This document shows, one piece after another, positions 59,171 through 64,000 of a DNA stretch of 64,000 nucleotides (its first letter is position 1; the number at the start of each line of letters is the position of its first letter). The position numbers were made by a program, and so were the translations under genes. Source of the DNA: Taxillus chinensis (lineage: Eukaryota; Streptophyta; Magnoliopsida; Santalales; Loranthaceae); the NCBI GenBank assembly GCA_023512835.1, contig CM042090.1:4371826-4435825 (forward strand), in the 5' to 3' direction. The notes under the pieces are model-generated. The model worked only from the letters and a program-made list of their open reading frames with translations, was not told where the DNA came from and made no database searches.

Positions 59171-59943
59171 ATGCCTGTACGATTTTGTTTGGATCTTGAG
59201 AATATCAGCATGTATGGGGCCTTTACATGAAAAACTAGGTATGCTTCCAATTAATAAATGCCATTTTTGCTCGTTAAATTTTGGTTGATATTTAGTGCGC
59301 AAAGGGTGTTGTGCTTTTAGATCTGGTAAGTTTAGGTGATTTTGTTAGTTATATCAAATTCGTGGTACTGCTAATGCCAATGATTTTAACCAAATCACTT
59401 CTCATCCACCATACGAGCTACTGTTGATAAAGACAAATAAAATCAAGGTTTAGCCTTGGAGAATAATAACAAGAAGGGTGGAGGCAGGAATAAAAAAAAG
59501 TGATTTTATGTTCTTTTAATCTCATTCTTCCCAAAAAAACTAAAATTTAAAATCCATGGATATCGACTCCAACCTTGTTATTACGTGTAATGTGACATAA
59601 AGGTAGCAAAAGTGAGTAAAACAAAGGCTCTAGATGCAAGAGAAAATGGTTTTATAGAGCTGGGGTAGGCGTCCTCTTGTGGCACTAGCTAGATTTGTAT
59701 AACTTTTGCTTTTTTGCAATAGAAAAGGGTGTTATATTTGTACAACTTTTGTTTTTTATTTTTATAAATTTATTTCTTAATAAAAAGCGATAAAACTCAA
59801 GATTGTGTTTTATATTCATATTTGGAACCTTTTAATTTAATTTATTTTTTTTCAATTTTATTATTGTCAATACCTATATTTGGTATATTTGGTTGGGACA
59901 TTATATTAATCCAAAAAATGCTAGCATTTGATGTAAAAATTAT
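59171..59943. other. AT-rich spacer without recognised features
   Basis: No ORF, RNA or complete repeat was seen on either strand. Confidence 0.5.
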
Positions 59944-61657
59944 TGTAACGTCCTAAATTTTAAAATCACTTGAAACCTAAATAATGACTCTCTATGCTTA
60001 TACCTAAAAAGTTAAAAGACTAGTAACTAACATTGGAAAAGGATTATAAAGTGAATAGTATCAAGTCTTATAAACCTGTATAACACATCCAAGGGCAAAA
60101 TTTTATATTCCTACATGCATTATAACATACAAGAAATATCAATTTATAAACAATTTTCAAAGTGACATAAAACAATAACAAATTTGATATAAGTCATAAA
60201 GCAAACTCATAATAAAATTCATACAAAACATACTTGGGGTGCAATAGAAAAAATATAGATAACTTACATGTTAAAATAATTCCTTGGATACTCCCAACTC
60301 TTAATTAATATCGGCTAGAACTTATAAAACCTATAATAGAGTAATCCATACCAATATATAATATCAATAGGGACGCATAGAAATCTTAAATCATTTATCT
60401 ATGGGGCCTCAATAGGTGACCATTATGCCTACTTTTCACTGTATCTCATCCATACCTAAATCCCCCATATGCCTTGTGAATGCATTTGTAAGTATAATGA
60501 ATAGATATAATGAAGAAGTCTTAATGTATATATTTATGACATTACCCAACCCATGTTTCAAAAATCATTACAAGTGAGCCTACATCGATAGTACATGATT
60601 GTCACAATAATATAATATGACACATGTATAACATTACACCACAAACAGGCTATAAATACCTTAGGCCAACCCCATTATTAGTCCTAAGTCATAGCCCTCA
60701 TAATTAGGTATCACTCCATATCTGTAAGGTAACTAGTCTCGTGTCTAGTGCCTAACCTAATTCACCACAAACAAAGACAATAATAAAAAGCCACATAGTT
60801 AACATGTAGGCTAACACACAATTACCAAATAGCTAGTTACACACAAAATTCAAGATATACCCACAACCTTTACAAAAAAAAAAGCATAATTCATCCTCAT
60901 GCCTAAATAGTCTTAAACACTAATAATAACAACCCAAGAATTCTCATAAGATAATAAATCATTACTTTTCGAAGGCTCACATCAAAATAGAAATTCTAGA
61001 ATTTTGGTATGAATGCACCTAATTCTTATATAACTATAGAAAATCTAGCCTTTACTATAATTTCAAGCTTTTGGCGTGGTTGTATTGAATTCTTGCATAT
61101 GCAACCGCACTGCATGAAAAATTTATATTCTCGTTTTTTTCCAAATATGTGTTTCTAAACCCTTAAATGCCCAAATTGATCACAAGGTTGTATGTTTAAT
61201 AGTTCTGAAACATGTAAATCATCATTTTAACTTATAAATCACAAATGAAAACATGCATATTGATTAAAAAAACCCTAAAACTAGAATCTACTTACAAATC
61301 AAACACAAAGATGAGGTTAGATATAGACCCCCCACCACAAAAAAACTTTGATCTACCCTAGCCCATCCTCCAGTAAGCTTATACACCTAACTTTAATGAA
61401 GAACATTTGAATAACACACAAGAATGGAATAATATTCGAACGCGATAAACACAAAAAAATAATTTCCTTTTTTGTCTCATTCTCTCTCCCAACTATCTTC
61501 CTCAAAAACCTTAATACAATTTTGTTTTCTCCTCTTTCTCTATATATAATGACCCACACATGCAACCTAGCCCATTTACAATTTAATTAAAAGATCACCC
61601 AAAGTTATAAAATAGTTTGTTAGGCTCTTGAAGAGAGAAACATGTAATGCAACTTAC
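59944..61657 (-). mobile_element. Possible minus-strand Ty3 LTR, decayed
   Basis: The left end TGTAACGTCCTAAATTTT resembles the TGTCACGTCTCGAATTTT ends seen at 54777 and 14736. ATAGGTGACCATTATGCC near 60412 could be the decayed counterpart of the GTGACC...GAGCTCAC box. The proposed right end CAACTTACA (61649-61657) is a guess, and the flanking pentamers do not match. The small minus-strand frame at 61353-61565 shows no domain. Confidence 0.35.
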
Positions 61658-62871
61658 AATGACTTTGTATGTTATCCTCATTAAAACATAGAGCTGCCCC
61701 GATGGCAATTACATATTGTTCAAGACCGTCTTCATATCCATTATATACAATAGAGATATTCAAAGATAAATGGTCTAAATAAACCCACAAATTTCACTAA
61801 AAATCATGTTTAAGGATACACTAAGTTTATCTTTTATTGAAAAAACGATTAATATTATTAAACTAATTTTTCACTTCAATTTATTGGCAATTGTGCTATA
61901 TTTTGTATTATCATTGTATATTTTAAACAAAGAGAAGTTTGTACAAGATTATTTAGAAGTTAGAATATCAAATTATTTAATTCTTGATCTGCATTTAGTA
62001 TTTGATGAAAAAGTTGTATAAATTAAAATTTTATTTATCATATATATTATTGTAATTCAAGAATGTTAAAGATTAATCACTTAATTTGTAGACAAAGAGT
62101 TAAATACTTACCTATATATTCAAAAAATCATAAATCTATTTTGAAGATAAAGAGCTAAATGACGCTGATTTCCCACACACACAATAATAAAAATAAAATT
62201 TTTGTTATGAAGCGTGGGTTTTATAGCATAGTGGGCTATTTATTAAGCACGTTAATTAAATAAATTAAAACAACTTTGGATGTGACTGAGCTTACAACAA
62301 CCCAAAAAAAGTATAAACCCGTGAACTGTACTTACTTAAAACATATTAAATCTATTTTTTAAAGGTCTTCTGGTAGATTTTTAGCCAAAATTGAAATCAA
62401 ACCAACTCATATATATGATTTTCACTAGATATTATTTTATTGGGTAGTATGAAAAGTTGGCTGAAATGGAAATAAACCTTTTTTTTGCACTTACCAACTG
62501 TTTCCACTTCCAACGTAACTACAACAATCTCTCTTTTTTTATGTAACAACCATATAAGTTGGGGATATTAGCTATCCTTCTCCGCATGACTATTACGTTT
62601 CTCTCGTTAGTAATTACATCTTTGATACTCGTGTTTTATGGTATTGAGCCTCTTTCTTATTTAAAAACTTAACTTATACAATTTTTCCCGCACATTTATA
62701 AACGTGACCGCCATCTACCTTCCATTTTTTGATTTAGGATAACACCAATAATAATCTCGTGCTCATACATCATCAACACATCCGTTTGATTACCTCGCAA
62801 AGGCCAAAGGGTAATCTTTTTCTATATATCAATGCTTGATATATTTTTTTTTATCGTGTATGAATAATTTT

Positions 62872-62873
<2 letters not shown>
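61658..62873. other. AT-rich upstream spacer of the SIAMESE-like gene
   Basis: No gene was recognised. The 71-codon frame at 61806-62021 is AT-rich, hydrophobic and without domain. Confidence 0.5.

Positions 62874-62928
<55 letters not shown>
62874..62928. repeat. (TA)n microsatellite
   Basis: It is an uninterrupted TA run of 55 bp, about 480 bp upstream of the SIAMESE-like start. Confidence 0.95.
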
Positions 62929-62930
<2 letters not shown>

Positions 62931-63345
62931 AAATTACATCTGAAGGCAAATGTTGAAACACAGCTTTCATGGATATGGTAAACCCCACCCACCAAACCAC
63001 TCGTGGCCAAGCGTGGAGAGTGGACCACTTAAATTCAATTTCAAACCAGTGACCAGAACGAAGTCATCTAAAAAGTGTCACTTACTACGAGATTGATATC
63101 GCCAGGAACACAGTGAAACCCATATTTAATCACAATTAACCATACCATATCACTATTATAATGTTTCCTATTTAATTTAGTCCGCTATTTATTTGTCTAC
63201 CATATATTAAAATTTAAAAATAAACGAAAAAAAAATTAAAAATTAAATAAAAATTCACCCTATCCTGTTCCTATGAGTCAGTCCGTCACCTTTGTCTCGC
63301 AATTACCCTTGTATGTCACGCACGCACGCAAGCCTCTCTCCACTC

Positions 63346-63354
63346 CATATATAC
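63346..63354 (+). promoter_or_regulatory. TATA box of the SIAMESE-like gene
   Basis: CCATATATACG lies 60 bp upstream of the ATG. It is followed by a pyrimidine-rich stretch (CCTCCCTTCCCCTCCCC), a usual plant leader or Y patch. Expected transcription start is near 63380, giving a very short leader. Confidence 0.65.
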
Positions 63355-63406
63355 GCCCTCCCTTCCCCTCCCCTGTTCCTCACCAACACATTTCCTTCCC
63401 CCACCC

Positions 63407-63766
63407 ATGTCTGCAGATCTCGAAGTCCGTCTCCCGCCCATCCGAATTCGGGTTTCCGGAGACATAAATGGTCGGATCGAGCAGCGGCGAGAGAGCGACG
63501 AGGGCGATGAGGCGGACTCAGAGTGCCGGACGCCGACCGGGGAGGAGTACAAGATTCCAGCGGTCCTGAGCTGCCCGCCGGCGCCTAGGAAGGCGCGACC
63601 ACCTCCGTGCAAGAGGAAAGTCAAGTCGGGGCTGCGGTTCTTCGAGATCGTGCGGAGAGAGGAGGTGGACGAGTTTTTCCGGGCCGGGTTCGATCAGCTA
63701 GCCGCCGGTTCCGGCGGCAGCTCCGGCGGCGGCGACGGGGTCAAGAGAAGGTGTGCCTGTAAATGA
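63407..63766 (+). CDS. SIAMESE/SMR-type cyclin-dependent kinase inhibitor, 119 aa, intronless
   Basis: SIM/SMR proteins bind CDK-cyclin complexes, block mitosis and promote the endocycle, for example in trichomes and under stress. The family motifs appear in order: LEVRLPPIRIRV near residues 5-16, CRTPTGEEYKIP (about 41-52, normally (C/E)xTPTSxExKIP), CPPAPRKARPPPCKRK (about 57-72, with a basic nuclear-targeting stretch), then FFEIVRREEVDEFFRAGF (about 79-96), the hydrophobic/acidic motif shared with ICK/KRP-like inhibitors. The tail is a Gly/Ser stretch and KRRCACK. Length is normal for the family. The ATG is the first after the TATA box. Position near VTE5 and the glycosyltransferase suggests SIM itself rather than another SMR, but sequence alone does not decide. 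Confidence 0.88.
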   Translation: MSADLEVRLPPIRIRVSGDINGRIEQRRESDEGDEADSECRTPTGEEYKIPAVLSCPPAPRKARPPPCKRKVKSGLRFFEIVRREEVDEFFRAGFDQLAAGSGGSSGGGDGVKRRCACK

Positions 63767-64000
63767 AAGGCGGCGATTTTGCCACGATGGGCTCAATCAA
63801 TCTCTGAATATCGATTTTTACGCGCTGTCTAAAGCTTGGCCCAATTCACAGATCACACACAGTTATGTATGTATGTATGTATGTATTTGTCTATGTTGGG
63901 AATTGGAATATATCTATATCACATGCTTCAGAGGTTGGTGAGCTGCCACTCGATTCGATTTGGTGCAGATCTAACTAGCTCTCGGCTTTGAATTTATTGG
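63767..64000 (+). other. 3' UTR and flank of the SIAMESE-like gene
   Basis: It holds a (TATG)n microsatellite at about 63863-63886. No polyadenylation signal could be chosen with confidence. The window ends at 64000. Confidence 0.6.

Noticed and set aside
63316..63624. 102-codon minus-strand frame near the window end
   Set aside because: It is antisense to the SIAMESE-like coding region and has no domain of its own.

Overview
The window is nuclear DNA of a flowering plant, probably a eudicot (inference). It has long AT-rich spacers, spliced genes with GT-AG introns, and a dense, nested population of plant LTR retrotransposons, a LINE, MITEs and a SINE. No bacterial, viral, CRISPR or organellar feature was seen.

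Three host genes are supported. (1) A phytol kinase gene (VTE5 type) lies on the minus strand at 8555-10878, in six exons. (2) A large family-4-like glycosyltransferase gene lies on the plus strand at 40048-51395, with 14 exons that join in frame to 1035 codons. (3) An intronless SIAMESE/SMR-type CDK inhibitor gene lies on the plus strand at 63407-63766. In Arabidopsis, VTE5, a glycosyltransferase gene and SIAMESE are recalled as consecutive loci (At5g04490, At5g04480, At5g04470). The window therefore looks like an ancestral three-gene block stretched to about 55 kb by transposons. The three products act in tocopherol/phytol salvage, probable Golgi glycosylation and endocycle control. Nothing here suggests a shared pathway; the link is conserved position.

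Layout: 1-1706, Ogre-type Ty3 element start (ORF1 and primer binding site, minus). 1735-3315, Ty3 integrase and LTR remnant (minus). 4393-5099, copia RNase H remnant and a Tourist-like MITE. 8.5-11 kb, VTE5. 12-14.7 kb, decayed retroelement ORFs. 14736-16757, a 3' LTR of a minus-strand Ty3 element. 16878-20450, a very long Ogre-type LTR. 21118-31291, a structurally complete Ty3/gypsy element (10.2 kb) with target duplication TGATA, two LTRs, primer site and polypurine tract, but frameshifted ORFs. 32.1-39.5 kb, one L1-type LINE on the minus strand broken by two solo LTRs, each with a perfect 5-bp target duplication (AGTGC, CGCAG). 40-51.4 kb, the glycosyltransferase gene, whose introns hold a MITE, a SINE and a palindrome cluster. 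52.8-62.9 kb, repeat-rich spacer with a second Ogre-type LTR. 63.3-64 kb, the SIAMESE-like gene.

The most useful observations are the microsynteny block, the nested LINE/solo-LTR chronology, a 2.9 kb solo LTR carrying two promoter-plus-ORF modules, perfect 31-bp inverted repeats in a glycosyltransferase intron, a 6-codon uORF just before the glycosyltransferase start, and LTR-LTR differences that cluster around CG sites. I found no convincing new multi-gene system.
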